Shown here in pieces: positions 1 through 9,480 of a DNA stretch of 64,000 bases. This DNA comes from Rhizobium sp. Pop5. GTDB taxonomy: Bacteria; Pseudomonadota; Alphaproteobacteria; Rhizobiales; Rhizobiaceae. The stretch's first letter is position 1, and every line of letters starts with the position of its first letter. The stretch covers positions 124,001 through 188,000 of the forward strand of contig NZ_CP099400.1 of assembly GCF_024721175.1 (NCBI RefSeq), read 5' to 3'. The translations under genes and the position numbers were made by a program. Under the pieces are notes generated by a model. The model saw nothing but the letters and a program-made list of their open reading frames with translations. It was not told the origin of the DNA and ran no database searches.

Positions 1-2530
1 CATGGACATCGTCATATCGGCTTTGGCAGCGGCGAAGGACGATCGCGTAATAAAGCGAATGAACCATGCTGCCCGGATGATCGGTCGAGGCCGCCCAGTC
101 CAGGCACCGCCCGATCGCATTTTCGCTGGCGTCGGCATCGTCGAGCAATAGATAGGAGAGGGCGCTCTCGCCCAGGCCGCAGACCTTGGCGTCATGTCCG
201 CCGAAGAAGGCGCGATTTCTGACCGCTCTTTCGGAATCGTAAAGGTCAAGGCCTCTGGCGACGCAATCGAGGCAGAATTCGTGCTCGCCGGCATGGAAGC
301 TCGTCGCCCATCCGCAATGATAGGATTGAAGCCGCGTCTCCTGATCCTCGACGGCCTTCATGTCTCCCACGAGAATGCGCGCGCGGGACTGCTGCGTCAG
401 AATATTGGGCGCGGTGAACCACCATCCCCAATAGACCGGGAAATGTTTGACCCGAACGGCCGAGGCCTGCTTCTGCAGAAGCTGCATGGCGCGTGAATAG
501 ACCCGCCGCGCGCTTTCCGAGCCTTCACCTTCAAGTGCGGTCGCAACGACACCCTGAAGTTCGAGCAGACCCAATGCCAGCTCGGCGCGATCGGGATGGC
601 GCCGGGAAACGCCGCCGACTTCCCGTGCACAGAGCTCGAGCGATACGTTTGCCTCGTGCATCGCCGAGCGGAGGACGCTTGCTTCCGCCGCCGCCAGGGC
701 AAACCGCGCCGCGGCGTCGTGCAGGCCTGCTTCGGCACACTGCCAGGCGGCGATGGCAGCCGGCAGGCTGGGCTTTGCTTCACCGATCAACAGATCGGCG
801 ATCCGCTTGTGGATGCGGCGTCTGTCGGTCTTGAGAAGGCTGCTATAGGCGGCTTCCTGGGTCAGCACGTGCCGGAACTGAAAGGAGCCAGGCCCAATGG
901 AGGAAGGCTCGATGATGCCTTGAGAGAGAAGCCGCTCGACGGCGACGTCGACGGCCTGCCGGTCGACCCCTTCTAGGAGGTAGGCGAGCAGCGACATGCT
1001 GAATTCGCGGCCGATAACGCTTGCAAATTGCGCCACCCGTCGCGCCGAACCGGTCGCAGCGAGTCTCGCGGACAGCAGATCGTTGAGCGAGGTGACGCCG
1101 CCTTCCCTGAGCAGCTCCTGCCATTCGGACGAGGCCTTGCTCAGTGGTTGCCTTGCCCGGAAGAAGTTGGCCAGTTCTTCCGCATAGAGCGGCATGCCAT
1201 CGCATTGATCCAGGATGAAGTCGTCAAGGCCCGGCGGAGGAGGCTCCCCCCAGATCGAGGCGACGAGGTCGCGAACTGCGGCAGAGGCCAGGCCGGTTAA
1301 TTCTATCTCGGTTGCCAGCGCCAGGGACCGTCTTATCCTCGACGTCTGAACCACGAGGATCGGCAACTGGCCTGCGAGCGATCCGAGCCGGTCGATCAGC
1401 TCCAGCGTCATGCCGTCAGCCCAGTGGACATCCTCGAAGACGAGGAGGGTCGGAACCGCTGTCACTTTGCAGGTCAGGATGTCAGCCGCGGCTTCGATCA
1501 CCTCCCGCCTGAATGCGCGGTCGGAGAGATTCGACACGCGAATATTGCGCGAGGTCGCTGGCGAGCGGTCCGACGTGAATGAGAGAATGGTCTGGGCGAC
1601 GCTCGCGTTGACCTTTCGGCCGGATGCTCGAAGCGCCTGCATGAAAGCCGCGCTATCGCCATCCTTCAGGATCGAAGCTTCGCCGACAAGCCTATCGAGA
1701 AAAGACAAAAACGGGTGCAGAGGCTGGCTCTCCATGCGCCTGCCGCACTGAAAGATCAGGGTCTCGTGCGGCGTTTGCAAGAGGTTGCGGGCGAGTTCGC
1801 CGATCAGCCTGGATTTGCCGATGCCTGCCTCTCCGACCACGGTGATCGAACTGCCCTTGCCATCGCGCGCTGAATTCCAGGCGCTCAAAAGAGCGGCGAG
1901 CTCATTTTCCCTGCCTCTGATCGGCCGGTCCCACACATGGGGTAGTGACGGTTCAGAGGTTAGTCGACCGCGGTCGCGGGGGCGCCAGAGCGCCACGGGG
2001 TCTTCGAAGCCTTTGAGCTTGGCCTTCCTTATCAGGGCGTAGTCGAACTTGTGCCGGGTGAGCTGAACGGTCGAACCTGCGACCAGAACGGAATTCGGTT
2101 CGGCCTCCGCCTGCAGGCGTGCCGCCAGGACGGGCGCCGTCCCGACAATCTCGTCTCCTTGCGTGGAGAAGACGACCAGACCGGTGGCAACACCGATCCG
2201 AAGCCTGAAGGCGGTGCGCGCCTTGGCCTTGGTGCTCGTTACAATACCAAGCAACTCCAGCGAAGCCTGTACCGCGCTTTCAGCTGCATCTTCGGATTGG
2301 TCGGGATAGCCGAAGAAACAGCATCCCCCATCTCCGAGCCGCTGATGAAGAAATCCCCCGTGCCTTTTGATGATCGTTTCGGCGCTCTGATGTAATGCCG
2401 AGACAGCGCGAAAGAATTTCTCCGGCTCGCTGCGTAACAAAAGCTCCGTCGAGCCGACAATGTCATAGAAAAGAGCCGTGACCTGTCGCCGCTCACCTGA
2501 GAACCGAATTCGCGCGTCGAGGGTTTTCAT
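1..2530 (-). CDS. Adenylate/guanylate cyclase-AAA ATPase fusion (3' end outside window)
   Basis: The frame stays open from an ATG at 2530 to the left edge, so at least 843 residues are present and the C-terminus is missing. The first ~170 residues form a class III nucleotide cyclase domain: FYDIVGSTEL carries the first metal-binding Asp and LGDGG the second. An ATPase domain follows, with Walker A GEAGIGKSRL and Walker B LLVFEDVHWAD. The remaining helical part is Ala/Leu/Arg-rich and resembles the TPR-like region of this family. Proteins of this build are common in rhizobia and are thought to be signalling ATPases; the input signal is unknown. The start fits the family, although no strong ribosome site precedes it. 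Confidence 0.88.
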   Translation of the reverse strand, partial: MKTLDARIRFSGERRQVTALFYDIVGSTELLLRSEPEKFFRAVSALHQSAETIIKRHGGFLHQRLGDGGCCFFGYPDQSEDAAESAVQASLELLGIVTSTKAKARTAFRLRIGVATGLVVFSTQGDEIVGTAPVLAARLQAEAEPNSVLVAGSTVQLTRHKFDYALIRKAKLKGFEDPVALWRPRDRGRLTSEPSLPHVWDRPIRGRENELAALLSAWNSARDGKGSSITVVGEAGIGKSRLIGELARNLLQTPHETLIFQCGRRMESQPLHPFLSFLDRLVGEASILKDGDSAAFMQALRASGRKVNASVAQTILSFTSDRSPATSRNIRVSNLSDRAFRREVIEAAADILTCKVTAVPTLLVFEDVHWADGMTLELIDRLGSLAGQLPILVVQTSRIRRSLALATEIELTGLASAAVRDLVASIWGEPPPPGLDDFILDQCDGMPLYAEELANFFRARQPLSKASSEWQELLREGGVTSLNDLLSARLAATGSARRVAQFASVIGREFSMSLLAYLLEGVDRQAVDVAVERLLSQGIIEPSSIGPGSFQFRHVLTQEAAYSSLLKTDRRRIHKRIADLLIGEAKPSLPAAIAAWQCAEAGLHDAAARFALAAAEASVLRSAMHEANVSLELCAREVGGVSRRHPDRAELALGLLELQGVVATALEGEGSESARRVYSRAMQLLQKQASAVRVKHFPVYWGWWFTAPNILTQQSRARILVGDMKAVEDQETRLQSYHCGWATSFHAGEHEFCLDCVARGLDLYDSERAVRNRAFFGGHDAKVCGLGESALSYLLLDDADASENAIGRCLDWAASTDHPGSMVHSLYYAIVLRRCQSRYDDVH

Positions 2531-2838
2531 ACTGGGTCGCCCAACACCACAGAAGTCTTTCTCAGGACATCCGATTTATAGCTTGCATGCAAGCTTTTCG
2601 TGCGGTGACGCTAATATATGTATGGCTTGCGGCTTGATGGCGAGTTGTGCGCTCAAATGACGACGCATGCGCATACCCGGCCGCATCGCTCGGGCTCATC
2701 ATGTTTTGGGTCAGCGCGGGGCCTTCCCGTGATAGGACATCCGGCTTTCAGGGGATCGCAGATACGCATGCGGGCAACCCGCCGATCGTTACGACGGCGA
2801 GCGCCAGCCTTAGAGCGCCAGATGGCTCTTGGCCTCAA
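2531..2838. other. Intergenic region with 16-bp perfect palindrome
   Basis: About 300 bases lie between the cyclase gene start and the 3' end of the next leftward gene. The only clear structure is the perfect palindrome AGCTTGCATGCAAGCT at 2580-2595, 50 bases upstream of the cyclase ATG, where an operator could sit. Short rightward frames here overlap the neighbouring gene antisense, have no ribosome site and look non-coding. Confidence 0.4.
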
Positions 2839-3273
2839 TCAGCCAAAGAACGCAAGAAGCTGAGCGAAGAACCCGCCTGGTTTGTAGTCCGCCATCTTTC
2901 TCACCCGGCGAGAGAGTGTTGCAGCGCTGACCTGTTCCCCAAAATGGCAGAAGCAGACAAGGCCGTGCAATTGCTCGTCGCTGAGCTCGAAGAACCGCTT
3001 GGCTTCTCCATAGCTGTCATTTTCCATGCCCGCCGCCCGCAGAATGGGATCTGCGAACGCGACTGAGATCGGGGTATTGTCATCCCGCAGGGCTTCCCGA
3101 TCCGCAACCGGCTGGTATTCGGTTTCGTGAAGCGTCCTGAGAAACGGTTTGGGGCTGCGTTCGAGGCTTTCGGCCCACCGCTCAAGCCGCTCGCGCCGCG
3201 TCATGTCAAGGGGCTTGCAGGTCGTGCTGACCTTCGCAATGCTCTTCAGCTGGTCTAATGCGTACTGTTCCAT
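2839..3273 (-). CDS. Conserved hypothetical protein, 144 aa
   Basis: The frame opens with ATG preceded at good distance by AGGAGG (3279-3285, minus strand) and ends near a hydrophobic Phe/Gly-rich C-terminus (GGFFAQLLAFFG). The protein is soluble-looking and rich in Arg, Glu and Leu, with no signal peptide or membrane segment. The middle contains CFCHFGEQVSAATLSRRV, which could be a short helical DNA- or protein-binding segment, but I recognise no family motif. It is probably a single gene. The function is unknown. Confidence 0.7.
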   Translation of the reverse strand: MEQYALDQLKSIAKVSTTCKPLDMTRRERLERWAESLERSPKPFLRTLHETEYQPVADREALRDDNTPISVAFADPILRAAGMENDSYGEAKRFFELSDEQLHGLVCFCHFGEQVSAATLSRRVRKMADYKPGGFFAQLLAFFG

Positions 3274-3395
3274 CTCGGCCTCCTATCTCCGAAAAAATAG
3301 ACGGTCCGCCTCCAAGAAACAGCGTGGCTCAGGTCGCAGCCGATGTCCAATCACGATTGGGCACAGCGGCTCGTTGACGTTTCCGTAATCACTGG

Positions 3396-4373
3396 ATGCA
3401 CCTTTGCTTGCCGACGGACTCTTTTCTCGTAGGATTTCTGCGCCATGTCATGCCAAGGCAAACAGACAGGTTCGGTATGGACGAGATATTCGAACAGCTT
3501 CTGCACCTCTCCGCACACACCGAAACGCTAATTGCGGTCTATGATAGCGATGACCGGCTGCAATATGCCAACAGCGCCTTTCGTTCGGTCTATTTCATCG
3601 AGCCGGATGAAACGCCGCTCTGGCCGGATCTCATGCGGCGCAATTTTCAGCTGAGCCGTGGCACCGTCATTCGGACAGGCAATTTTGAAGAGTGGCTGCG
3701 CTCGACACAGTCGCGCCGCGGCAAGATCGGTTATCGGGCTTTCGAAACAGATCTATGCGATGGCCGATGGCTTTGGATGACCGAGGCCGTCCAGAAAAAC
3801 GGCTGGATGCTGTGCATCGCGAGCGACATCACCAATCTGCGGGCGCATGGCCGGACTGTCCGGCAGGATCGCGATCAGGCGATCAAGGCGTCTTACACCG
3901 ACGAGCTCACGGGTGTCGCCAACCGCCGCTTCGTGATGGCGCGCGTCGACGACATGCTGGCCGCGGCGGAGCACGGAAGCCCCGGATGCCTTGCCGTCTT
4001 CGACATCGACAATTTCAAACACATCAACGACCGGCTCGGCCACCATGCCGGCGATATTGTGCTCCGCGATTTCGCCCATCGCATCCATCAGAATGTTCGC
4101 CGCAACGATTGTTTCGGGCGCGTCGGCGGCGAAGAGTTCCTGCTCGTGATGCCGGCAACCGGGCCGGACGACGCCATTGCTATGGTCGAGCGTATGCTGA
4201 CGGTGATCCGCTTCTCCCGGCCCCTGCCTGACTCTCCCGACTTCAGCTACACCTGTTCCGCCGGCATCGCCGCCTGCGCCCCGTCAGACAGCGCGTCGGA
4301 CCTTTACCGGCGCGCCGATCAGGCACTCTATGCCGCCAAGCTGAGCGGCCGGGACAGGGTGCGCGCGGCGTAG
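3396..4373 (+). CDS. PAS-GGDEF diguanylate cyclase
   Basis: It probably makes cyclic di-GMP from two GTP in the cytoplasm. An N-terminal PAS-like sensor (about residues 28-150, beginning FEQLLHLSAHTETLIAVYDS) is followed by a short linker helix and a GGDEF domain. The active-site motif is GGEEF at residues 244-248. The product-inhibition I-site RxxD (RRND) lies exactly five residues before it, so allosteric feedback is probably intact. There is no membrane segment. The start is uncertain: ATG at 3396 gives 325 residues, while ATG at 3477 (MDEIFEQLL), with a weak AGG in front, starts right at the PAS domain and may be the real one. Confidence 0.9.
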   Translation: MHLCLPTDSFLVGFLRHVMPRQTDRFGMDEIFEQLLHLSAHTETLIAVYDSDDRLQYANSAFRSVYFIEPDETPLWPDLMRRNFQLSRGTVIRTGNFEEWLRSTQSRRGKIGYRAFETDLCDGRWLWMTEAVQKNGWMLCIASDITNLRAHGRTVRQDRDQAIKASYTDELTGVANRRFVMARVDDMLAAAEHGSPGCLAVFDIDNFKHINDRLGHHAGDIVLRDFAHRIHQNVRRNDCFGRVGGEEFLLVMPATGPDDAIAMVERMLTVIRFSRPLPDSPDFSYTCSAGIAACAPSDSASDLYRRADQALYAAKLSGRDRVRAA

Positions 4374-4422
4374 GAGCCCGGGACGGCAACCTGGGGAGCC
4401 AATGTGTTATTGGCGCGAATTC

Positions 4423-4722
4423 TTAAATCCCTGATCCGTCGAGCTGCTGAGCGTCCTCGCCTTCCCAGGGCGAAGGCATCGAGAGGCGGTTGGCCGAGGG
4501 CATCGGCATCCAGCACTTCAATTCCGGTTCGGCATATTCGATGATGTGCCCCGGCGAGGAATCGGAGGCGCGCCAGCCTTCTCCTGCGAACTGATCGCCA
4601 TTCGACCAATAAGCGAGATCGACCTCCGCCGGCCCCTGTTCGGACGGGCGGATCGTGACAAGAATCCGGCTGCCGTCTTTCGGTGCGCTTGCCATGTTGC
4701 GCCAGCGATCTGCCTCGTCCAT
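4423..4722 (-). CDS. Conserved hypothetical protein, 99 aa
   Basis: ATG at 4722 is preceded by GGGAGGAG, which decides this start over a longer 119-residue frame. The protein starts MDEADRWRNMASAPKDGSRI and is hydrophilic and Trp-rich (DRWRNM, AYWSNG, GWRASD, CWMPMP). The WxxMxxAPKDGxxIL opening is typical of small conserved rhizobial and phage-related proteins of unknown role. No catalytic motif, signal peptide or membrane segment is seen. It is divergent from prc downstream. Confidence 0.7.
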   Translation of the reverse strand: MDEADRWRNMASAPKDGSRILVTIRPSEQGPAEVDLAYWSNGDQFAGEGWRASDSSPGHIIEYAEPELKCWMPMPSANRLSMPSPWEGEDAQQLDGSGI

Positions 4723-4951
4723 CGTCTTTTCTCCTCCCTTGCCGCAGGTTGCAAGTGTCGCCTCGCCATCGGAAGCGGTCAACTCAAACTTTGTGAGAAC
4801 CGTGCTCGTCGACGCGTCGCCCTCCCTCGCCGCCGAATACTTTCCCGCGACCTTTCACACGATCCCGTTGCCACCTGGTTGCCAAAAAACCATGATTGCC
4901 TCACATAGATCACAAATCCACACCCGGCATACAGAATTGGATCGACGCTGA

Positions 4952-7048
4952 ATGCGCATACCTTACGTTTTTCTTGGTGCATTTCTTGCAATTGCACAGA
5001 CCGCATATGCTGAAGTCGCGTCACCGCCTGTTTTGGCGCCGCTGAAGCGGCAGGCGCAGGCTGCTGAATTGAGCGCGCAGTTTCTTTCGCGATACAGCTA
5101 CAAGCCCGTTCCGCTCGATGACGCCTTGTCGGCCAAGATCATGGATCGGTTTGTCAAATCGCTCGATCCGGACCGCATGCTCTTCCTGCAAGCCGATGTC
5201 GACAGGTTCATGGCCGATCGCAGCGAGATCGACGATGCCATAGAGAAGCAGGACTTGAAGATCCCGTTTTCTATCTTCAACGTGTATGAGCAACGCGTCG
5301 TCGAGCGCATGAGCTACGCGCGCAGCCTGCTGAAGCAGGACTTCGATTTCGGCACGCAGGAAAACTTTTCGGTGCTGCGTGACAAAGCGCCTTGGCCGCA
5401 GTCGGAAGCCGAGAGCAATGAGCTTTGGCGCAAGCGCGTCAAGAGCGACTGGCTGCGGCTGAAGCTCGGCGGCAAGACCGACGCGGCGATCCGCGAAACG
5501 CTCGACAAACGCTATGAAAATACGCTCGAGCGCGCCTACAAGTTCAAAAGCGACGACGTTTTCCAGTCGTTCATGGACGCCTACTCAACCTCGATCGACC
5601 CGCATACGGATTATTTCGGCGCGGCCGCTTCGGCCGACTTCAATGTCTCGATGAAGCTTTCGCTGTTCGGCATCGGCGCCGTGCTGCAGGAGCGCGACGA
5701 TTATACGACGATCCGCGAACTCGTGCCCGGCGGGCCGGCGCAGCTGTCCGGCAAGCTCGCGGTCGGAGACCGCATCACCGGCGTTGGGCAGGGCAAGGAC
5801 GGGCCGATCAAGGAAGTGGTGGGCACGCGCCTCGATGAAGTCGTGCAGATGATCCGTGGGAAAAAAGGCTCCGTGGTGCGGCTTGATGTTCTGCCGGCGG
5901 ACGCCGGGGCAGATGCCACGCATCGCGTCATCAGCCTGGTGCGCGATAAGATCAGTCTCGACAAGCAGGCTGCCAGGAAGGCCGTGCTGTCGGTGAAGGT
6001 GGGCGACGCGACGCGCAAGATCGGCGTCATCACCCTGCCGGTCTTCTACGAGGATTTTGAAGCCAAGAACAAAGGCGACAAGGATTACAAGAGCGCCACC
6101 CGCGATGTCGCCAAGCTTCTCGAAGAGCTGAAGGACGAAAAGGTCGACGGCGTTCTCATCGACCTGCGCAACAATGGCGGCGGTTCTTTGGACGAGGCGA
6201 TCGATCTGACCGGCCTCTTCATCGGCAAGGGACCGGTCGTTCAGCAACGTCGCAGCGACGGCAAGATCGACGTCAAAAGGTCTGACCTCTCCGCGCCCGT
6301 CTGGGCAGGCCCGATGGGCGTCCTGATCAACCGCGGCTCGGCTTCGGCTTCGGAGATTTTTGCCGCGGCAATCCAGGATTACGGTCGAGGCGTGATCGTC
6401 GGCGAACCGAGTTTCGGGAAGGGCACCGTTCAGACCGTCGTCGATCTCGACGAGATGGTCCACAATAGCAAACCCGAATTCGGGGAGCTGAAAGTGACGA
6501 TTGCCCAGTTCTTCCGGGTCAACGGCGGTACGACGCAGCTGCGCGGCGTAACACCCGATATCGTTCTGCCGGGTCTGTCCGATCCAACCGCTTTCGGCGA
6601 AACCAGTTATGACAACGCCCTGCCATGGGCTGAGATCAAGCCCGCGAACTATGCGCCCGCCGATACGGTCGCGAGGCTGCTGCCGACTTTGCAGAGCCGC
6701 CACGATGCGCGGGTCGGCAGCGATCAGGACTTCCAGAATCTGTTGAAAGACATTGCCGACTTGAAGGCGCAGCGCGAGAAGGGGGTTATCTCCCTCAACG
6801 AAGCGGAACGTCGCAAAGAAGCGGCGGCCCGAGAGAAACGGTTCAAGGATCGGGCGCAGGCAGGCGATGGCGAAGATCCGGGTGGCGATGACGGCCTGGA
6901 GGCGGACGAGCGCAGCCTGAGCGCCGATATTGCCATGGAGAATGCCCGAAAGAAGGCAAAGGACGTCTTGCTGGACGAGGCCGCCGCCATTGTTGCCGAC
7001 GAGGCGGATTTGCAGGGAGACGTCCTAAAGGCAGTCACGAAACAATAG
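4952..7048 (+). CDS. prc: Carboxy-terminal (tail-specific) processing protease Prc/Tsp
   Basis: A periplasmic S41-family serine protease that trims or degrades proteins from their C-termini. The 698 residues are close to the 682 of E. coli Prc. An N-terminal signal peptide (MRIPYVFLGAFLAIAQTAYA) is followed by the Tsp N-terminal helical domain, a PDZ domain (about 225-310), the S41 catalytic domain and a charged C-terminal Tsp domain. By alignment to E. coli Prc (S430, D441, K455) the Ser-Lys dyad is Ser465 (in RGSASASEIF) and Lys490 (in GEPSFGKGTVQ), with Asp476 conserved. A hairpin just after the stop probably terminates it. It stands alone. Confidence 0.95.
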   Translation: MRIPYVFLGAFLAIAQTAYAEVASPPVLAPLKRQAQAAELSAQFLSRYSYKPVPLDDALSAKIMDRFVKSLDPDRMLFLQADVDRFMADRSEIDDAIEKQDLKIPFSIFNVYEQRVVERMSYARSLLKQDFDFGTQENFSVLRDKAPWPQSEAESNELWRKRVKSDWLRLKLGGKTDAAIRETLDKRYENTLERAYKFKSDDVFQSFMDAYSTSIDPHTDYFGAAASADFNVSMKLSLFGIGAVLQERDDYTTIRELVPGGPAQLSGKLAVGDRITGVGQGKDGPIKEVVGTRLDEVVQMIRGKKGSVVRLDVLPADAGADATHRVISLVRDKISLDKQAARKAVLSVKVGDATRKIGVITLPVFYEDFEAKNKGDKDYKSATRDVAKLLEELKDEKVDGVLIDLRNNGGGSLDEAIDLTGLFIGKGPVVQQRRSDGKIDVKRSDLSAPVWAGPMGVLINRGSASASEIFAAAIQDYGRGVIVGEPSFGKGTVQTVVDLDEMVHNSKPEFGELKVTIAQFFRVNGGTTQLRGVTPDIVLPGLSDPTAFGETSYDNALPWAEIKPANYAPADTVARLLPTLQSRHDARVGSDQDFQNLLKDIADLKAQREKGVISLNEAERRKEAAAREKRFKDRAQAGDGEDPGGDDGLEADERSLSADIAMENARKKAKDVLLDEAAAIVADEADLQGDVLKAVTKQ

Positions 7049-7059
7049 GGAAGCTTGGA

Positions 7060-7095
7060 GATAGCCACACCCGAGGAACGCGGGGCGTGGCTATC
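7060..7095. terminator. Hairpin between convergent prc and GGDEF-EAL genes
   Basis: GATAGCCAC (7060-7068) pairs perfectly with GTGGCTATC (7087-7095), and a further CCC/GGG adds to the stem. It lies 11 bases past the prc stop and overlaps the last codon of the convergent GGDEF-EAL gene. No long T-run follows on either strand, so it may be a weak or bidirectional terminator. Confidence 0.55.
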
Positions 7096-9334
7096 GGCCT
7101 GCCGCTGTAGCTCCTTTGTCCTTGATACGGCAGAATTCAATCAACTGCTCCGAGGTCATCGGTCGGGCCAGAGCGTAACCTTGCAGGATATGGCAGCCGA
7201 GATCTTTCAGGATCTTCGCATGCTCCATTGTTTCCACGCCCTCGGCAACGATGTCGATGTTCTGCGATCGGCCGATTTCGATGATCGAGGTTACCAGACG
7301 GCGCTGAGATGGAGACGCGATAATCGGCTTGATGATTTCGCGATCGATCTTCAGTCGTCGCGGTTCAAATCGAAGCAGACTGACGATGCTGGCATGTCCG
7401 GTGCCGAAATCATCGATCTCGATTTCGATGCCAAGCTCTTTGACGGCTGGAATAATCTCATTAAGGACGGGTTGAAGTTCGTCGAAGGAGATTGTTTCAA
7501 GCAGCTCGAAACACAGGCGACCGCTTGCCAGAGGAAGCTCGGACAGCTCGGCAAGCAGGTTCGGCTGTGCCAGTCGACGCGCAGACATGTTGACTGAGAC
7601 ACGTGGGATTTGCATTCCCAGGCTGTCCCATCTTGTCAGCTCGAACAGGGCCTTTTGCAGGATCAGCCTGTCCATGTCGCCGGTACGCCCCAGCCTTTCC
7701 GCGACATCAAGAAATTTGTCCGGGGCAAGCAGTCCTTTTCGCGGGTGATCCCAGCGGGCAAGCGTCTCGACACCGACAATATCCAATGTGTTTGCATTGA
7801 ACTGCGGTTGGAAGAACGCAACCAGTTCGTCGCGATCGAGGGCGTGATTAAATTCGTCCGCCAATTCTTTCGAATGGATGGCGGCGCTGCGAAGCTCCTC
7901 TGTAAAAATGGCCGCGCGGCCGCGGCCCGTCTTCTTCGCCTCATACAGAGCCAAATCGGCATTGAGAAGCAATTGACTGAGGTCCCGGTCACCAGCACGT
8001 TCAGTCTCCCAGGCGACGCCGACGCTTGCGCCGACCAGACACTCCGCACCATCGATAAAAAGGGTCTGCTCCAGCGTATCGACAATTTGCTGGGCCAATG
8101 CGTTGGCCTTCGGCTCGGGATTGGTACTCCAGCTGGCGAAGATGAACTCATCTCCGCCGATCCGAGCCGCTACGTCGTTTGGACCAGCCAAATCGGCAAG
8201 GCGGAAAGCCGTTGCCTGCAAGACCGTGTCACCTCCGGCATGCCCTTTCGTATCATTGATCTCTTTAAAACGATCCAGGTCGATATGGATGAGTATCAGA
8301 CAATCTCCCGGGGCGGGCCGCGGCGGCTGCGAGATCATCCGGTCAACAAATCGTCGATTGGGAAGACCCGTCAGCGCGTCATGCAATGACAGGTATTCCA
8401 GCCTTTGCTGGGCTCGAACGAGTTTCTTCTTGTGAAGGCGAAGTTTTTCAATCGTTTGCTGGCGTGACTTGGTCAGGAAACCGACCCAGACGATCGGCGC
8501 AACGACACATAATGCCAACAGGCTGGCATAGAACTCAAAAATGCCGATCCCGCTATTTTGACCCCATCCCTGCTTTGGCCGTGCGGCGAGGGTCCATCGG
8601 CCATAGACCATATCGACGGATGTCTCGACCGGTTTCTTTGAAAAAGTCTCGAGACTGCCAAAGAAAACCTGCTGGGGGGCGTTCGGCTCCGGAACGGTGC
8701 TGATGGCGATCTCAAGCTCGGTGGAGCCGAGACCGCTTTCCCGGTAAAGCCTTGGTGTGTCGACGATTCCGGAAAGCAGCCCCCAAAAAACCTGGCTCGC
8801 GCCGTCGTTGATGTAAACCGGGCACCGCACCACAAAGGCGGTTCCGCCTTGAACAAGCTCCACCGGGCCCGTCAGGACGATATTGTGAGTATTGCGCGCC
8901 AGCATGGCGCCAGCCCGCTGCTTCTCATTCGTCCGGTAGTCGAGACCGATGGCCTTTTCGTTTCCTTTCTCCGGATAAACCCATCTGACCACCATCCCGG
9001 GTGCTGCGGCGAAGCTTCGCAATTGTGAATCGGGCTGCAGGATCTGTGCGGCAAGCTTGGAAAATCCGCTTTGATCCATCGTCGGATTGACTGCGATGCC
9101 GGCGGCCAGCCCCTGCAACAGCTTCACATTGCTATTGAGGTTCGTCTGAAGCCGAGAGGATATGGTGGCAAGCTCGCCGGCAACGATCGAACGTTCATCG
9201 GCCAGCGATCGCTCCATCCGCCAGTTCGTTGCTACCCAGACGACGATTGCAGCAATAATTGCGGCAAATATTGCGGGAGCGAATGCGCTGGTATGGCTCA
9301 TTATAGAGCGAGCTAGATTTCTTCGAAGCTTCAT
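7091..9334 (-). CDS. CHASE-GGDEF-EAL protein (cyclic di-GMP turnover)
   Basis: A membrane sensor of 747 residues. An N-terminal transmembrane helix (IFAAIIAAIVVWVA) is followed by a periplasmic CHASE-type domain to about residue 240, a second helix (YASLLALCVVAPIVWVGF), a short coiled coil, GGDEF and EAL domains. The cyclase motif GGDEF is intact, but the I-site position reads GPND instead of RxxD, so product inhibition may be lost. In the EAL domain the signature is ETL (523-525) and the DDFGTG, KIDREI and AEGVE motifs are present. It may therefore both make and break c-di-GMP. It stands alone and converges on prc. Confidence 0.92.
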   Translation of the reverse strand: MKLRRNLARSIMSHTSAFAPAIFAAIIAAIVVWVATNWRMERSLADERSIVAGELATISSRLQTNLNSNVKLLQGLAAGIAVNPTMDQSGFSKLAAQILQPDSQLRSFAAAPGMVVRWVYPEKGNEKAIGLDYRTNEKQRAGAMLARNTHNIVLTGPVELVQGGTAFVVRCPVYINDGASQVFWGLLSGIVDTPRLYRESGLGSTELEIAISTVPEPNAPQQVFFGSLETFSKKPVETSVDMVYGRWTLAARPKQGWGQNSGIGIFEFYASLLALCVVAPIVWVGFLTKSRQQTIEKLRLHKKKLVRAQQRLEYLSLHDALTGLPNRRFVDRMISQPPRPAPGDCLILIHIDLDRFKEINDTKGHAGGDTVLQATAFRLADLAGPNDVAARIGGDEFIFASWSTNPEPKANALAQQIVDTLEQTLFIDGAECLVGASVGVAWETERAGDRDLSQLLLNADLALYEAKKTGRGRAAIFTEELRSAAIHSKELADEFNHALDRDELVAFFQPQFNANTLDIVGVETLARWDHPRKGLLAPDKFLDVAERLGRTGDMDRLILQKALFELTRWDSLGMQIPRVSVNMSARRLAQPNLLAELSELPLASGRLCFELLETISFDELQPVLNEIIPAVKELGIEIEIDDFGTGHASIVSLLRFEPRRLKIDREIIKPIIASPSQRRLVTSIIEIGRSQNIDIVAEGVETMEHAKILKDLGCHILQGYALARPMTSEQLIEFCRIKDKGATAAGR

Positions 9335-9480
9335 CAGGTTGCCGGCGTGGATGACTGGCGCTCATCCTGCCACAGCTTCTTTAAGGCAACGCTAAACCCG
9401 CAGGGAGGATGAAAGCGCGGTATCTGAACCTGCCTGCCCGTGCTACGCATCGGACATGGGCCTGGCGTGGCGAGGGCACG

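Noticed and set aside
2647..3066. 139-residue rightward frame upstream of the GGDEF gene
   Set aside because: It is antisense to the 144-residue gene that has AGGAGG and starts in promoter-like sequence.
5585..6703. 372-residue leftward frame opposite prc
   Set aside because: Antisense to a complete, motif-rich protease gene; it has no ribosome site and a composition typical of high-GC shadow frames.
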